NCBI GenBank assembly: GCA_013398275.1 | Contig: VZSE01013366.1 | Location: 659,649-723,648, forward strand | Reading direction: 5' to 3' | DNA: 64,000 nt | DNA from: Promerops cafer | Lineage: Eukaryota; Chordata; Aves; Passeriformes; Nectariniidae | Shown: positions 35,801-49,419 of the stretch, piece by piece | Layout of the letters: every line of letters begins with the position of its first letter | Numbering within the stretch: position 1 is the first letter of the stretch | Notes under the pieces: generated by a model | The model's database searches: none | What the model was told of the DNA's origin: nothing | Seen by the model: the letters and a program-made list of their open reading frames with translations, nothing else | Program-made: the position numbers and the translations under genes

Positions 35801-38800
35801 TCTGCGGGGCTGAGTCTTGAAGCAGTGTGGTAGGGATGAGTCTGGGGAGCTCTTTCCTAAACTTGCTTCTGGCCCTGTCACTTCACCACGGTAGAATTAA
35901 CCTGGTGCTTTTCTCCCACTCAGCAGGTCGGCTCCTGTCCCTGCCTTATCTGCCCATCTCAATATTTCCCTTCCCTGTTCTTTGTGAGCACAACAGTGGG
36001 GAGGGAAAGATGGGGAGAGAAAAGCAAGCTCCAGAAGTGGCTGAAAGGAGTGAGAGAGTCCTGGTTGATTTGTTTGTTGTGTAGAATTAAAAAAAAGAAG
36101 ACCCTGCCACACTTTAGGTGGTAAATCCCAGCAGTCCAAGTGCTGTGTCGCGGGAGGAGTCACCTGAGTGCTGAGGAGCAGGGAGATGACATTTTAGTTC
36201 AAGCATGTGACTCTGCTGCAGGTGCCTAAAGCAGGCAGCAGGGTAAGAAGATGAAAAGGTGCTACCGAGGGCTCTTAAGTCTTCAACAGAATTCTCTAAG
36301 AGTCCACTTAAAGACGAATGGAGCACTTCAGGAAATCAGCTGATGGAGGCAAGAAGAAGAGGTTGTTTTTGAAGTGTACCTTCTATCTTCCACAATAGAG
36401 TATTAATAATCTTTTAGTCTTTTAGTTTCAGAAAAAAAGTAATTCTAAAAGTGTCTTACCGTAGACACATTGTTCTACAGGCAAGAGCTTCCACTGCAAT
36501 CTGGAAAATTTCCTTTATCTTTATATTAAGATTTTTTGTAAAATCCTTATCATGTTTTATGCTTCAGGATTCAACAATTTCCCTTTCCACCCTTCTCTGT
36601 TTTTAAATATTTCCTTCCTGTCATCCCAATCTTAATTTTTGCCTTAACTTACTAAGGTTTTCCACACCTTCCCTTTTTGTGTTTGTACTTAGCAGCTGTA
36701 TTTATAGTTTTAATTTCTATCTCTTAAAATTCAACAAGATAGGATGTTTTAGAAGCTTGTTTCTCATAGAGGTCAGGAAGGACGACACTGTATCTGGTAT
36801 TGGTGCCTGACAGCTTTGGGAGGTGTTAATCTGTATTGATGTTTGCTCTGCAGAAGGAGTGAGCCTGTGGCCTGTCAGGTGAAGTACCATGGGAAGTGTC
36901 AAGTGTGTGAGGAAGGTGCTCGAAGATGCCTCTCCTCATTACAGCAGCAGGGCTGGCACTTGTCTCCTCTAATTAATCAGCCCCTCACTGGTGAGGGAGT
37001 GCCCTTCCTCCTCTTCCTCCAGGTGTGACTGGAACCCCTCCAAAATCCAAGTCAGGCAGGTCCTGTTCTGTGTTTCAGGCCAGGTGAGCTCCTGGTTGCC
37101 AGAGGCTGCCACACCTCCTCCCTGCTCCCACTCAGCCGCCCATGGCAGCATTGGCTGCAGTTTCTCCCTCTCCTCAGCCCCCGTTGGTGTGTGGTTGGGA
37201 TTATCCCACACCTTTCCACGCTGAGGGCAGAAGCACAGTCTGCTTTCTGTCAAGAGGTAAAACCAGTGCCTTCCTCTTTCTTCACACTCTGCCCTGGGGG
37301 ACATCAGCAACCTGCACCACGTGCTGGAAGGTGTGTGCCACACTCCTGCAATGTCATAAGTGCCATTTGGATGCTGTGGCAGAAATAAAGGAGTACTTCA
37401 CGGCAGAAGCAACACCTCCAGAGGTTCTGGAGTAGCAGCCACCTTGTTTTGCATCAGCTGAGTACAGTCCCGTGGCCTTTCTCACACATGTCTGAAACCA
37501 GGAGCCCCGACAACTTGGAAAAACAGCCTGAAATCTCATCCTGAATGTTCAGGTAGAAGAGTGTGGTCCTTCCCAGCTCCCAGTAAGACTGTGCTGGTCT
37601 TAGCATGCCCATTGTTTCCACTTCCCCTGGAGATCAGATCCTGGCCGGACTGGTGGCCCAGCACCAGCACTGCCAGCAGTGTCAAACCCAGGGATGGTCC
37701 AGCCCTTTTATCCATGAGAAATCTCCTGTTCTGGCTAGGGTTGGTCATCTACTCACTTGTTGCATCCCCACCCCTGGTCAGAGGAGTTGTCTCCATAGTA
37801 AGTTAATGAATGGTATTTTGATGATGGCCTAAGACACCTTTTCTAGATTAAGGAGAAAAGGAGATTTCCCCCCCACACACATTTCTTTCCCAACTGCAGA
37901 CATCCAGACAAAAAGACAGCTGCTTGGTCAGCCCCAGGTTAAATGTGGGTGGTGATCCACACAGGAATCCCTGACCCTTTAGTTGGATCTGGTTTTGTTC
38001 TTTTCTGGTGGTTTCTTTCCCTTATTTTTGCAGGCCCAGATGTTTCTCAGAGAGCAGGCCCTTCCCTCTTCTCATCTTGACCTGTCACATCCATACCTAG
38101 GGCAGGGAGCTTCACAGCAGGCTCAGAGGGAATATTCAGCCCCCTCCAGCTGTTCATGCTGGGCCAAAATGCTGGAGGAGGGAGTTCACGGCTGGGTCAG
38201 CTCCAGGCATTGGGGTGACTGTGGCCCTGGTGATGTGTGGCACTGGGAATTCCCACGTGGGACTTCTCCTTGGGCTGGGGCACAAAACCCATCCACCTCC
38301 AGCATTAAAAACAAAAGGTCTCAGTATGAGGGGAATTGTTTCCAGCAGCGAGGTGGCCACAGCAAAGAGCATTTGGGAATGTCCAGGCACTGCCACCACC
38401 AGTGACAGGGTGCAGCAAGGCTTGGAATGTGCTGATGTGCAGCTTGGAGTATCAGTGCTCCAGCACAAAATGAGGGGGAGCAGAGCTCTGGAGAGTGGCA
38501 GAGTGAACTGGGCAGCCAGAGCAGGTGGAAGCCCTGTCCCACAGGTTGGAGGTGTAAACAAGCTGTTTGCTATCACTTTGTGATGAGGCACAGCACTCCA
38601 CATTTTTGCTTTTAATTTAGCTCCAATACTTGAAGTCTTAGAGCAGTACTTTGAGATTGTTTTTGTTTTGAAGGTGAGAGTTTTGAGAAGCTCTTGATTC
38701 TGAATATCCACGTCTCTCTGTGCCCTCTCAGACATCATGGCATACTGAGGTTCCTAATTGCCTTTTTTTCTTGTATGTTTAACTTCAGACATGAGTTTTG

Positions 38801-41050
38801 TTTATGTTTACATTTGTTTTGTTATGAGTAATAGTGAAAAATGACCCCACATGCAGAAATCTTTGTGGTAACTCCTATAATAGTGAAAAAACAAATTTCA
38901 AGGATCAACAGCCTCTCCAAATTCTCCTTTTGTAACAGGCATAACAGCAAAGTAATCATCATTAGAACAGTAATTTTGTTCCAGCAACCCTTAAACTCCT
39001 GCTGTGCCACTGTATTGTCAGTCTCTGTGCTGGGCTGATGGAAGGAGAGGGTGATTCTATTAACTAAGTTTCAGAATAATTGAAGGTCTTTTAAGAGACA
39101 AACTTTGCTTTGATATAGGAATTTCAAAGGTGAATGGAAGCTTCAAAGGAGGCACTGGGAATGCAAAGACAATATGATTGAGTTCTTAGTGGTGGGTAGC
39201 TCTTGACTTTAGATTGTTTCCTGTGAAGATACTGGTTCCTTCTTTTCACACCAAAAATATGTCAAAACAAGAAATTTAAGTTGTTCAGTTCTCTTGGATG
39301 CCATATGTAGCTGTCGTTTTCATGATTTAATGTATAAACATGAGAAGGCATCTTTGCCATGAAATTGTATTAGCAAACACTGCCTTTCCTCTAAGTACTC
39401 TGAAAACTGGCTGTACCTTTGGAAACCAGAATGACAGAGACTGTGTTACAAACACACAGACCCTCGTGAAATGCCTTCGGTCTTGTATAATTTCTAGACT
39501 GAGCTGTGAGACACTGTCCTGTAAAGGTGGAAAACTCTGAGGAATGAAAAGGAAACTGTAGAAATGAAAAATTGCTGCATTGCTATGGATCCTAGAAGCT
39601 TAGATCCCTGGCAGGCTGCTTGTCCTGCAAGCTCTGTTCCTTCACACCCCTTTTGATGAAGACATTCGTGAAGTTATAGAAGAGCAGTACCTACAAAGAG
39701 GTTTTCTAAGTCATCTCTATGCCAGATCTTCTTATTTTATTCCTGAGAGGAAAGTAGAAATTCCATAGTCTCCCCAGCATATCTGGTGTAGGACTTTCTG
39801 TCTTTGTGGTTAAAATTATAATTCCAGGATCTTTCTTTCCATCTTTGATGTCTGCCCATTCCTGTTCTGTGCTCCTGTGAAGAATGTCACTGGAGATGGT
39901 TTTCTTAATTTTGATCTGCTGAATCTAACCCAACCCAAACACACCTACACGCAAGACAAGCTTTTGGAATGACTTGTGTGCACCTGGCTATTTGCATAAA
40001 CCATGAGATAGATGTTAAAAACAGAGGCTGTAACAAGGACTCTGACAAAGATCCCACTGTCTGCTATAAAGAAGTATTTAACATCTGCATTTTAATGATG
40101 TAGAAGTAGAAATATTTATTAAAAAGCATCTGCCTGGTCACACATGAATATGGGGCACAGCCAACTATTTTGGCTCTAATTTGTACAGGTTGATCAAAAA
40201 ATATTGGCATACCTTGATATTTTTAGTATTCTACGCAAAGCTTTTCACCATTAGTATTGATTTCAGATTTTTTGCTTGTCTAGGGAATGGGAAGATTAAT
40301 GAATAAACTCTGTTTTTTCATATTATAGTTGAGTCTTATTAGATGATAGGATTAACTAATGTCAAGCAGCCACTGGAATTTTGTTGCTCTGTCTTTGACA
40401 AGGGTATAAAAAAAACCCCAACACAAAAAGCCAATTTTCCTTCACGTCTTGGGAGAGAAGGGAGACTGTGTAGCGATGTGTTTTGCTGAGGACAAGAGGA
40501 AAATGGTGGTGGGTGGGAAGAATAGGAGGCATGTGGGGAATGAGAGGGGATGTGATTGAAGGAAGAGGCGTTTGGACATGAGCCACTGTAAACCAACTGA
40601 TTCTTCCTTCAAGAATCCACGGGTGAGAGACTGCAAGATTTTAGAAGCTCAGTAACAATCATAAAAGTTGTTCAGTCAAGAGAATAATTATGCTTTTAGA
40701 GATCAGGAGTTCAAAATGCTTCTCCATATACTTAAATACTGCAAAACTCTAAAATTCATAAACATAGGAAAATGCATTTCCTAAAAGCCAAAGCAGACAA
40801 TGGTATCAGAAATAACACAGACTAAGTATTTTCCCCTGGAGAGACAGACTTTTCTTCACCTTCAGGACGTTTCCTTTCCTGAAATGTCAGCCTTTATGCA
40901 ATACTCTGCTACTAGCCCACATATGCGCTTTTTTCTCTTATGTTCTTCCAGTTTCAATAAATGCCACAATGGATTACTTGTGCATTCAACTCAAATGTTT
41001 ACTTTTTATTACTCTCTTTATTTTTCCTGAGAGTTTATTTTGGTGTATTT
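32867..41050. other. 8.2 kb of single-copy sequence without recognised repeats
   Basis: This is the longest repeat-free stretch in the window. The segment 36990-37440 and the segment 38150-38600 are locally richer in GC and open in more than one frame on both strands (up to 194 codons, minus, 38154-38738). The frames are mutually overlapping, with no splice signals or motifs that I recognise. I cannot exclude an unrecognised non-coding RNA or a small exon here. Confidence 0.4.
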
Positions 41051-41306
41051 AACAAGCAACAGAACAAGAGGAAACAGCCTCAGGTTGTGCCAGGTTGTGA
41101 ATTCCTCATTCCTCAGGTTGTGAATTTAGATTGGATATTAGCAAAATTCCTTCATGGAAGGGGTTGCAAAATGCTGGAACAGACTGCCCGAGGCAGAGTC
41201 TTGATAGGGGGACATGGTCTGATGGTGAACAGGATGGTGGTGCTGAGTTGATGGTTGGACTCGATGATTTTAAAGGTCTTTTCCAAACTGAATGATTCTG
41301 TGAGTC
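41051..41306 (+). mobile_element. CR1 LINE, older subfamily, with internal duplication
   Basis: AACAGCCTCAGGTTGTGCCA and TTAGATTGGATATTAGC, followed by GGTTGGACTCGATGATTTTA and a terminal AATGATTCTGTGAGTC, mark an older CR1 group. AGGTTGTGAATT appears twice within 41091-41127 where the family has one such block. A segment of about 20 bp has therefore been duplicated in place. Confidence 0.88.
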
Positions 41307-44194
41307 TATCCAAATCCCGCTGTGGGCAGCCTCAGGGGCCTTTGTTCTCCAGTGTGAGGGCGCAGTTTGCTGGTGAGTGTGTTGGGATGTGTGCTGTGAT
41401 CCTGGGGCCTTGGGCATCCAGCTGCTCCTGCACCAGCCCTGACCACAGAGGAGCTGCTGCTCCTGGCTCTGTCATTCCTTCCCTGTTCCTTCACCTTTCT
41501 CCACTGCCCTGACCTCAGCAAATCCACCCTGGCTTTGTGTCAAGCTAGAGCAGTTTGAAACAATTGCTCTTCTCTTCTTCCAGTTAAAAATCAATTATAT
41601 CAATGTTAGAGAACTTGAGCTGTTTTTAAAACACCTTCAGATTGTCTTGATCCAACAACCCTGATGTCACCAACTCTGCTCCACGCCAGTGTCAGACAGA
41701 TGAAAGCCAAACCAGTGCCTTGCAGCATTCCCAAATGTCTGCTGCAGCTGTGTCAGAGAGGAAATGGCCTTGTGAGAATTAAAGGCAAAATGTTGAGCTG
41801 AAGAGATGTTACAGCAGCAATGTCTGTCAGAGACCTCTGCTCTGGCCATGGCAACTCACTGCATGGGGGAACAAAACCAGCACATTCCTTTGGATCTGCC
41901 TGCAGAGGTGTTGGTGTGGCAGGGAATTTAACCACATCTTTTGTCAAATAGTTATTTTTTTTAAATATTTTATGCGTTGATGGGGAAACCTGCATGAGTG
42001 ACTCTACAACCTCTGTTTAGATAAGGTGTCATTATGATGGCTCTGCCCCTACTGTTAAACCTCATGCATATTCCTGTTTCCACACGGGGAGCTCTGGTTT
42101 GGCATGCAGAACTTCACTGCCATAGCAGGGCTTCAGCTGGGAAACTGGCTGGGACAGATACCCAGGGTAGGAAGCACCAGTACTTTAATGCTGAAATTCT
42201 TCTTTGAAACAGCAGGAGAGATGATTAATACCAATCAAAAGCTTTGTAGAAAAAAACAGTGTCTCAGAATTGGGAGTAAGTTTTCAGGTGATTACAAGCA
42301 TAGATGATAAAAGTACTGGCACTGCCACTGTGTGTTTAGACTCTTCCAACGCGTGTGACTGAACCACGCATGACATCCCTTTAGGAGATCTGTTCCCAGG
42401 GCTGTACTCTGTCTGTATTAATCCTTCTGAATAAAGCATGATGGCATTGCTAATAAATATGCAGGTGGCAAAAGCTGAGTGCCTTTCAGAGCAGTTTATG
42501 GAGCCAGCTGCAGTTCCTGTAGTTTGATCCAGGTGATATTAAATCTGTATCCCTCGGAGGCTGGATCTCTTTGAGGAGAGCACACCCAGTTTTTGTACCT
42601 GAGGCTGCACTTCCTGGCTGAACAGGACAAAAATTGCAAGACTGAACTCTGCCATGCAGTAAAAAAGAAGGAATTATGCTTTGCAGTTAACCTGAAAATA
42701 ACAAGTCACAAGTTTTGGTAAGACACTGGCCATATGAAAGAAACTTCATGGTAGCTGGTTCTCTATTTCAGATGGGATAAAACCCCACAAAGCAGCAAAC
42801 CTTTCAGTCTAGAAATGGAAGTGCTGAGACAAGTGCAGTATTTTTAGTGGCAAGGAAAATTAAATAATGCATTATTTTTCATTTTTGTCTAGGAGTATTG
42901 CTGCTGTTCCTTCAGAACATCAGTCCGAAAAGATGCAGGATGGCTTATCCTGGGTGGGAAAATGAGTTAGATGCTGTAGCAAAGTCTCTCCCAACCCCAC
43001 GGTTCTGTGATGCCACAGATCCTCCAACACTAAAGTGCTACTGTTGGCATTTTTTTAACAGCAAGTGCACCTAATTTGATAAGCTAAAACCAGAACAGAA
43101 CACTTAAAAGTGGTGTTCAATAAGCCAAACTTTCAAGGCAGCATTTCAAACATATTTATGATGTGCAGAAAATGCCAGAAACTCTTGCAGATTTTGTATT
43201 GACTGGCCTTCACTGGACTTCTTGTGCTACCAACAGGATTTTCAGATGACAAACCTGAGTATTTGTCCCAGGGCTGTGTGTCAGCAGTGGGCAAATCACA
43301 ACAGTTGGAGGAGCTTTGAGACAAACTACCAAAATAAATGAAAAATGGATATTTTCTGGCTGTGAATTCTTATTACCTTCAGATCTGACTTCTCCATATT
43401 TCTTGTAATTAAAAATTTAAAACCTAATATTAAATTCCTAAAAAAATCATTAATAAAGCCTATTAAGCTGAACTACGGTTTCCCATGAGATGTCGGGGCA
43501 GCCTTTAGTTGATTTTTCCAATTTCATCGTTTTGTGCCTTTGCAGATTTGCTGCTTTTAAACTGAGGGGTTTTGTTTTGTTTGTTTGTGTCTCTCTGTAC
43601 AGGAGGGGGGTTAATACCGCAACTGAACTTGAGATTTGCAAACATGCTCAAGGAGTCAGCATTGAAAATAGCCCAGTGTGAGCAGAGAGTTTCTTGGTAT
43701 GGACCTTCCAACACCTCACAAACCAGATTTTGTTTTTTCCAACTCTGTGCAAAAACACTGTGGTGAAAAGCAACCACTGAAACCACCCCAGACTTAATTT
43801 TGTCCTTGTTTCCAGCCAAGGGACTATTTCAGCTCCTGGGGTTAGACTTTCTCTGGGTGTTTGTACATACCCAGGGCAGCCACATTCCAGCTCAATTCAA
43901 GTCTCTGGATGCTTAAACAGAGTGGCCAACAGAATCACCAGGAAGAAATAAGTTTAATTGTTGATTTTGATACAGGTTGTGGTGCTTCTGGCTTGTAACA
44001 GCCATGTTTTGTTTGCCCTTGGTGTGACAAAATGATGCCTCTGAAGTCTTTATCTGCAGCAGAGCTGGAGAGGGTTAGAAAAAGAAAGGGTTTTCCTATC
44101 CCACATTCTGCTTTCAAATTGTTACACATACCTTGGATTTCAAAATTTAGCTTTTTTTTCCTCTTATTTTTTCTGTAATTAAGTGTGAGCAGCA
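41307..44194. other. single-copy sequence, one possible CR1 remnant
   Basis: I recognise only a possible CR1 end at 42964-43013. The minus frame at 43505-43819 (104 codons) overlaps plus frames and is not protein-like. Confidence 0.45.
42964..43013 (+). mobile_element. possible CR1 terminal remnant
   Basis: GTCTCTCCCAACCCCACGG followed by TTCTGTGATGCC resembles the last 30 bp of a plus-strand CR1. The match is short and without context, so it may be chance. Confidence 0.4.
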
Positions 44195-44744
44195 TTTTGA
44201 GGGAGGGGATTCTGCCCCTCTGCCCCTGTGCTCAGGTGAGACCCCACCTGCAGAGCTACCCCAGCCCTGGGGCCCAGCACAGGAGGGACCTGGAGCTGCT
44301 GGAGAGAGGCCAGGGGAGGCACCAGGATGATCAGAGGGATGGAGCAGCTCTGCTGGGAGGAAAGACTGGGAGAGCTGGGGGTGTTCAGCCTGGAGAGGAG
44401 AAGCTTTGGGGTGATTTAATTGTGGCCTTCCAGGACCTGAAGGAGCCAACAATAAAGATGGAGAGAGACTCTGTACAAGGGATGGAGGGACAAGGGGGAA
44501 TGGCTTCCCACTGACAAAGAGTGGGTTTGGACTGGGTATTGGGGAGGAATTGTTCTCTGGGAGGGTGGGTAGGCCCTGGCACAGGGTGCCCAGAGAAGCT
44601 GTGGCTGCCCCTGGATCCCTGGAAGTGTCCAAGGCCAGGCTGCATGGGGCCTGGAGAAACCTGGGACAGCGGAAGGTGTCCCTGCCCATGGTAGGGGGTG
44701 ATGATCCTTAAAAGGTTCCTTCTAACTCTGTGATTCTATGAATG
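44195..44744 (+). mobile_element. CR1 LINE, 550-bp 3' end copy
   Basis: It spans the end of ORF2 and the whole 3' UTR: GAGACCCCACCTGCAGAGC, GGGACCTGGAGCTGCTGGAG, GTTCAGCCTGGAGAGGAG, GTGGCCTTCCAGGACCTGA and GGCACAGGGTGCCCAGAGAA, ending CTCTGTGATTCTATGAATG. It belongs to the same group as 5464-5852 and 55343-55968, in opposite orientation. The 180-codon minus frame over it is antisense. Confidence 0.95.
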
Positions 44745-47700
44745 TAACTTTATTCAATTATTTGGGCTTCTACTAAGATCTGCTTCAGTCTGACACCTCT
44801 CCTTTACCAGGTCCTCTAAGGCAGACTTGCTGCTCAAAATGCACCTTGCTTTTACTTCATCCTTGGCAGCCTCCAGCCCAGGGACAACAATCCTCAAGGA
44901 AAGATCTGAGGGGAGCTGAAGGAGGCTCTTGTACAAACCTGTTGTTTCTGCTGTTTCAGGTGAAGTATCTATGAGGAAGGAACGGCTTCCTTGTCTGCAC
45001 AGAGGTTGTATCCTTTGCTCCTCTTTTGCTGGCAAAGCTGGGACTGATGCTTTGAAGGCCTCATCTTTTTGCCTACAGAATGTATTTCTCTTGCCATGAA
45101 CAAGTGCCACTTCATAAATGTATGAGAAAGAAACTTATTACTTCTGTTGTATCTCACGCGCCAGTAGTTGTGTTTCACTCATGAAAATAAATCTTCATTT
45201 TCCTCCTCTTTTCTGTTTGTATATGATCCAGAAATGATATGCTTAGAGGAATGAAAGGGCTGTCAGCATCCCTGAAATTTGAATCTCAGCTGTACCAAAA
45301 CATCCCCTTGATTATGAAGGCATCCAGAATTCAAAAGATTCCTTGGCTGTTTTGCCTTTCACTCTCTGGAGAGCACCGGTGAAGGTGGAGCCTGGCAGGA
45401 GAGCCAGAAGGAACATCCTGGTTCAGTCTGGGCACTCTGGTCAATCCTTCCTATGAAGTGCAGGAACCCTTAGGAAGGAAGGGGAGATGAGTGGGAACAA
45501 AGATAAATAAAGTGATTTCAGAGGGAAAGAGAGGAGGAAAGGAGTTTTGGAAGAAAGGAGGAGCAGTGTGGAGCATCCTAAGGGAAGACTGGAGAACAAG
45601 GAACTGTTCCATAAGGAAGTATGATAACCCAGTAACAGAGCGGGCTCTGTATGAAAGCAACAGGGGATGAGAGGAAAAGAATGGTTCTGTTCACTTAGGA
45701 AATGGGTCACGGAGAGATTGGAGAGCACAGCAAAGACCAACCCAAAGGAACAAGCAGAGGGAGATCTCGAGTCACCCTCAGCTCCTGTGTGATGAATTCA
45801 AGTACAAGGGGAGAGATTGCTGTGTGCTCTTCAGCAGATGTGTGCTGGGGAGGGAGGAGAGCCATTCTCAGCAGTTCTAGTACATTAATGCTGTTGTCTG
45901 CTCTTCAGAGACATTTTATGAGGGTGCATCAGCTGCTCCTCCAGGCTGAAGAGCCAATTCTGAAGGCTCTTTTCTACATCCTTGGCCTGTATTTTGGTCC
46001 CCGGATGCTCCCCTTCTTACTGATGAGCTAAGGGAATAAATAGCAGACAGTATTCTCTATCTGAGGACATTATTAGTCGAATGGAGAGAGTTCAGGGCAC
46101 TAAAACACTGCAAATACAGGATAAGTTTAGTGAATAGTGCAGATGAAAAAGAGGTGACAGGACCAGGCTTAAGGTGGGGATTTTTTAAAAGGTCATTTGC
46201 ATTTTGAGATCACCTTAATATTTAAAAAAAAAGATAAAACAAACACAAAACCCTGAAGAATCCAAAGGTAGATTATTTGTGTTTAAATTAGTATTGTGAG
46301 TCCAGCGGAGCAAGATTTTTTTTTTTATTACCTATCTAAAAATAAATACACAAATACCGTGCCCTTGCAACACTCTTCTCAGGGTGCTATCAAAGCTTCC
46401 CCAGATAGAATCCTCCATTCTGGATGTCAGGCATCCTTTTTTGATCTTTGTTTGATTTAATATTTGCCTGTATCATTCTGATGCTGTTTCCTGTCCTCAG
46501 CTCACCAAGCCATCCAGGCTACTCTCTCCTAGCTGCTCATATTTGCTGTTCCACCCCTGTGTGTGCCATCCTCAAACTTTGTTTATTTGGTTTTCCAGCC
46601 CCAAGTCCCTGATGATAACACAGAGACAACACCCCAGCTCTGTGGAGTCTCATGATGAGACCTCCTGATGAGAACAGCCTGATGGTCATCCAAACCATCT
46701 GCTTGATGGCCATGGGGATAACTTGTTTCCTAATGAGTCCCAGTGACTTACTCTGAAAGAAGTTGCCTGAGTGTCCTTGTCCATTTGGGGTGGGACTCTG
46801 CTTTGTGTTGCACTGGAGACCTTTGCAATGCTCTGTGAACATTCTTTATATTCTTCAGGGCTCACTTCAGGAAAAAATGAACCCCATGTGTCTAAAAACA
46901 CAGGGCCTGTTTTTCATTTCCTGTCTCCATGCCAATCCAAAAACTTCCCAAATAACTGCTTGTTGAATACCTCTAAGTATTTTATTTTCTCAGCACTTGC
47001 ATAATAGTGTAAAATATCAAATGTGAAGCTTCTTTCTCCCTTTTCTCTTTGCCTTTTTTTTCTCCCCCGTTTTGTACATGCTGTGTTCCTACCACATGGA
47101 TCATTCATGTGTTACTGCAGTGAAGAACATGGAAATAATGTGAAAGGTGTTTATGGGCTTTGTTCCCATTTCCTGTCAGGTTGTTCTGAATCGGGATGAT
47201 AATGAATGATACTCTGGATTAATGATGTAGGGAGAGGCTTTGCTACTCCTGAAGCCAAGGGAAGTAATTCCATTGACCTTTCAGTGTCAGGATTTCACTC
47301 TAAGGATTGAATTGAAACGGAATCTGGGTATAGAGACTTGAGAAATGGCTTTTGGGATTATATCTGAGTGCTAACCCTAGGCTCTCCTCAGTGCTAATAG
47401 GCAGGGGAAAGATGTCCTTGGTGCCAGCAGCATTTTCCAGTGCACTGTCTCCAGTTTCCAGTGCTTTGTCCTCTAGAATCCGTGTGGGTGTGTGTCCTAT
47501 TGCACATTAAGTAATTATATATATTTATGTCTCCTACAGAAATGTTCTTCACGTGTATGCATATCCACCTTAGCAAATGCTGAAGCTTTTCAGCTCTCAA
47601 AGGTATTTTTCTGCCTGGTGAGTTGAGTTGTTGGAAGTAGGAGTTGCTGATGCGCCACTTAAAATATATTTAAACTTGTACAAAGAAGATTATATAAAAG

Positions 47701-48278
47701 ATACTGCTGGAGATAAGAAGAAATTCTTTCTGAAGTAATTTTGAGCTAGTAATTGATGGAGAGCTGGCTTCAATAGCTCTCTTTTTGTGTTTCAGAGTTC
47801 AAAAGGAGATTGTGTCATCTCTTTAGCAGGTGTTGCAAGCAACTAAATACTTTGTTTAAATATTTTGTGTAGTTAAGCAAATAAATTTTGAACAGATAGC
47901 TTCCATTAACCAACTGATTACAATATCAAACATGTACCCTGTTTCCAAGAGTCCCAAAATATCCGTAACTTAAATTTTGAAGATGTGAGTTTTCTTTTCC
48001 TTATGTAACTGTGGTGAACCTGGAAGATTTAGTGCTGAGCTGGTGATCTGACCATGAAAAAGGTGGAACTCTTCTGTGCTAATGCTAAAATTAAAATTAG
48101 AAGATTCCCTTCTCTTTTACTTTGTTACATTTGGTCATTTCTGCTTTATTGCACCTGTGCACATTGTAGTTGTGGTACTTCAAGACATCCCCAGGCATAT
48201 TTTATTCTGGGAAGATAAAAATGAACCTCTTGGCCATTGCCTGAGACTTTACAGTTGAGGTGTCTCAGTCCTGGCATT
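44745..48278. other. single-copy sequence with a purine-rich tract
   Basis: No repeat copy was recognised. 45464-45560 is strongly purine-rich on the plus strand. The frames at 44754-45110 (minus, 118 codons), 45702-46031 (plus, 109 codons) and 46537-46842 (minus, 101 codons) show no recognisable domain. Confidence 0.45.
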
Positions 48279-48283
48279 AGCAG
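48279..48283 (+). repeat. left target-site duplication AGCAG
   Basis: The five bases directly before the LTR start are AGCAG, and the five directly after its end (49420-49424) are the same. A 5-bp duplication is typical of retroviral integration, including ERVL. Confidence 0.85.
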
Positions 48284-48755
48284 TGTCTCGGTTTGAGAGG
48301 AAGTGAGTTTTTTGGGAAGTTTTAGTCAAACCAATCAGTGGTCAGATTTGAATATTGACACCTGGTGTGACCACTGAAGACGTGAGTCACCTCTGAAGAC
48401 ACAGGGGGTTAAAAGCAGAGAATTCCCAGAGTTCAGTCTCTTTTGGCTCCAGCAGCCCAGAGGGTGCACATCTCCTCCCCTGCCTAGCCAGAGGCTGGGT
48501 GGGGGAGGGGAGCCATGGAGGCCCAGGCTGAGGTAGGCCGGAGCCCCGAAGAGAGAGAGAGGGTGGAAGGGAATGGAACCGGGCCAGCCCCTGCAGGACA
48601 GAGCGGTGGAGAGACATTGAGATGGGGTTTTCATCATCTCCCCCACCCAGCCAGAGGAAGAGAGAGCGAGCGAGCCTGTGCAGAGGAGGCGGCAGGGGGG
48701 GTGATGCCCAGCATGTGGGAGTGCCCCTGTGAGATCTCAGTGCCCTGAGGGCAGC

Positions 48756-48964
48756 NNNNNNNNNNNNNNNNNNNNNNNNNNNNNNNNNNNNNNNNNNNNN
48801 NNNNNNNNNNNNNNNNNNNNNNNNNNNNNNNNNNNNNNNNNNNNNNNNNNNNNNNNNNNNNNNNNNNNNNNNNNNNNNNNNNNNNNNNNNNNNNNNNNNN
48901 NNNNNNNNNNNNNNNNNNNNNNNNNNNNNNNNNNNNNNNNNNNNNNNNNNNNNNNNNNNNNNNN
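48756..48964. other. assembly gap, 209 N
   Basis: This is an unsequenced run inside the LTR. Its left flank is GC- and purine-rich (GAGGAGGCGGCAGGGGGGG ends at 48700), which probably caused the assembly failure. The gap length may not be measured. Confidence 1.
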
Positions 48965-49283
48965 GGTCCATGGACGGTGGTGAGAGCACTGTACATGGAA
49001 GGAAGATGTCATGATGGCAGAGTTTCTCCAGGCGGTGCCATGTGTGACAAGGAAACATGAGAAGTTTCAACCGTGTTTCGTGGGGAGGACTGTGGTACAA
49101 GAGAGACACTCCTCTCTCCCCTGATGGACTGAAAATTGACTATCAGAGTGTTGGTAACTTGATCAGGACTCCCAAGATTTTTTGTCTCATTGTGGTTTAG
49201 TGAAATTGGGTGGGAGGAGGAAGAATGTTTGGAAGGTTTTCATTCTGTTTCCCGTGTGTTTCTGTTATTTTAGTTTGTAGATT

Positions 49284-49289
49284 AATAAA
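49284..49289 (+). promoter_or_regulatory. LTR polyadenylation signal AATAAA
   Basis: The hexamer lies in ATTAATAAAG and is followed within 10 bp by a T-rich run. This is the arrangement of the R/U5 part of an LTR. Confidence 0.7.
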
Positions 49290-49419
49290 GTTTTTTTTCC
49301 TCTCTTTTTCTAAGTTTGAGCCTGCTCTGCTCTGTTCCTGGTCACATCTCACAGCAGTTAGTTAAAGAAAATACATTTTCATGGGGGCACTGGCATTGGG
49401 CCAGCACCAAACCATGACA

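Larger units (their letters stand above)
48284..49419 (+). mobile_element. solo ERV LTR with assembly gap
   Basis: The element begins TGTCTCGGTTTGAGAGG and ends CCATGACA. It therefore has the TG...CA ends of an LTR and is bounded by identical AGCAG repeats. Its sense orientation is plus, because an AATAAA polyadenylation signal lies at 49284-49289, about 130 bp from the 3' end, followed by a T-rich tract. There is no internal gag-pol sequence, so it is a solo LTR left by recombination between two LTRs. The apparent length of 1136 bp includes 209 N (48756-48964), so the true length is uncertain. The 240-codon minus frame that crosses the N run is an artefact. Confidence 0.9.

Noticed and set aside
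36969..37435. Overlapping frames of 97-124 codons on both strands
   Set aside because: Low-complexity stretches such as a run of glutamates from CTC repeats, and no family similarity.
38154..38738. 194-codon minus frame and 122-codon plus frame
   Set aside because: They overlap each other in a locally GC-richer single-copy segment, with no recognisable domain or exon structure. An unrecognised RNA cannot be excluded.
44147..44689. 180-codon minus-strand frame
   Set aside because: Antisense reading of a plus-strand CR1.
48387..49109. 240-codon minus-strand frame
   Set aside because: It passes through 209 unknown bases and lies antisense in an LTR.
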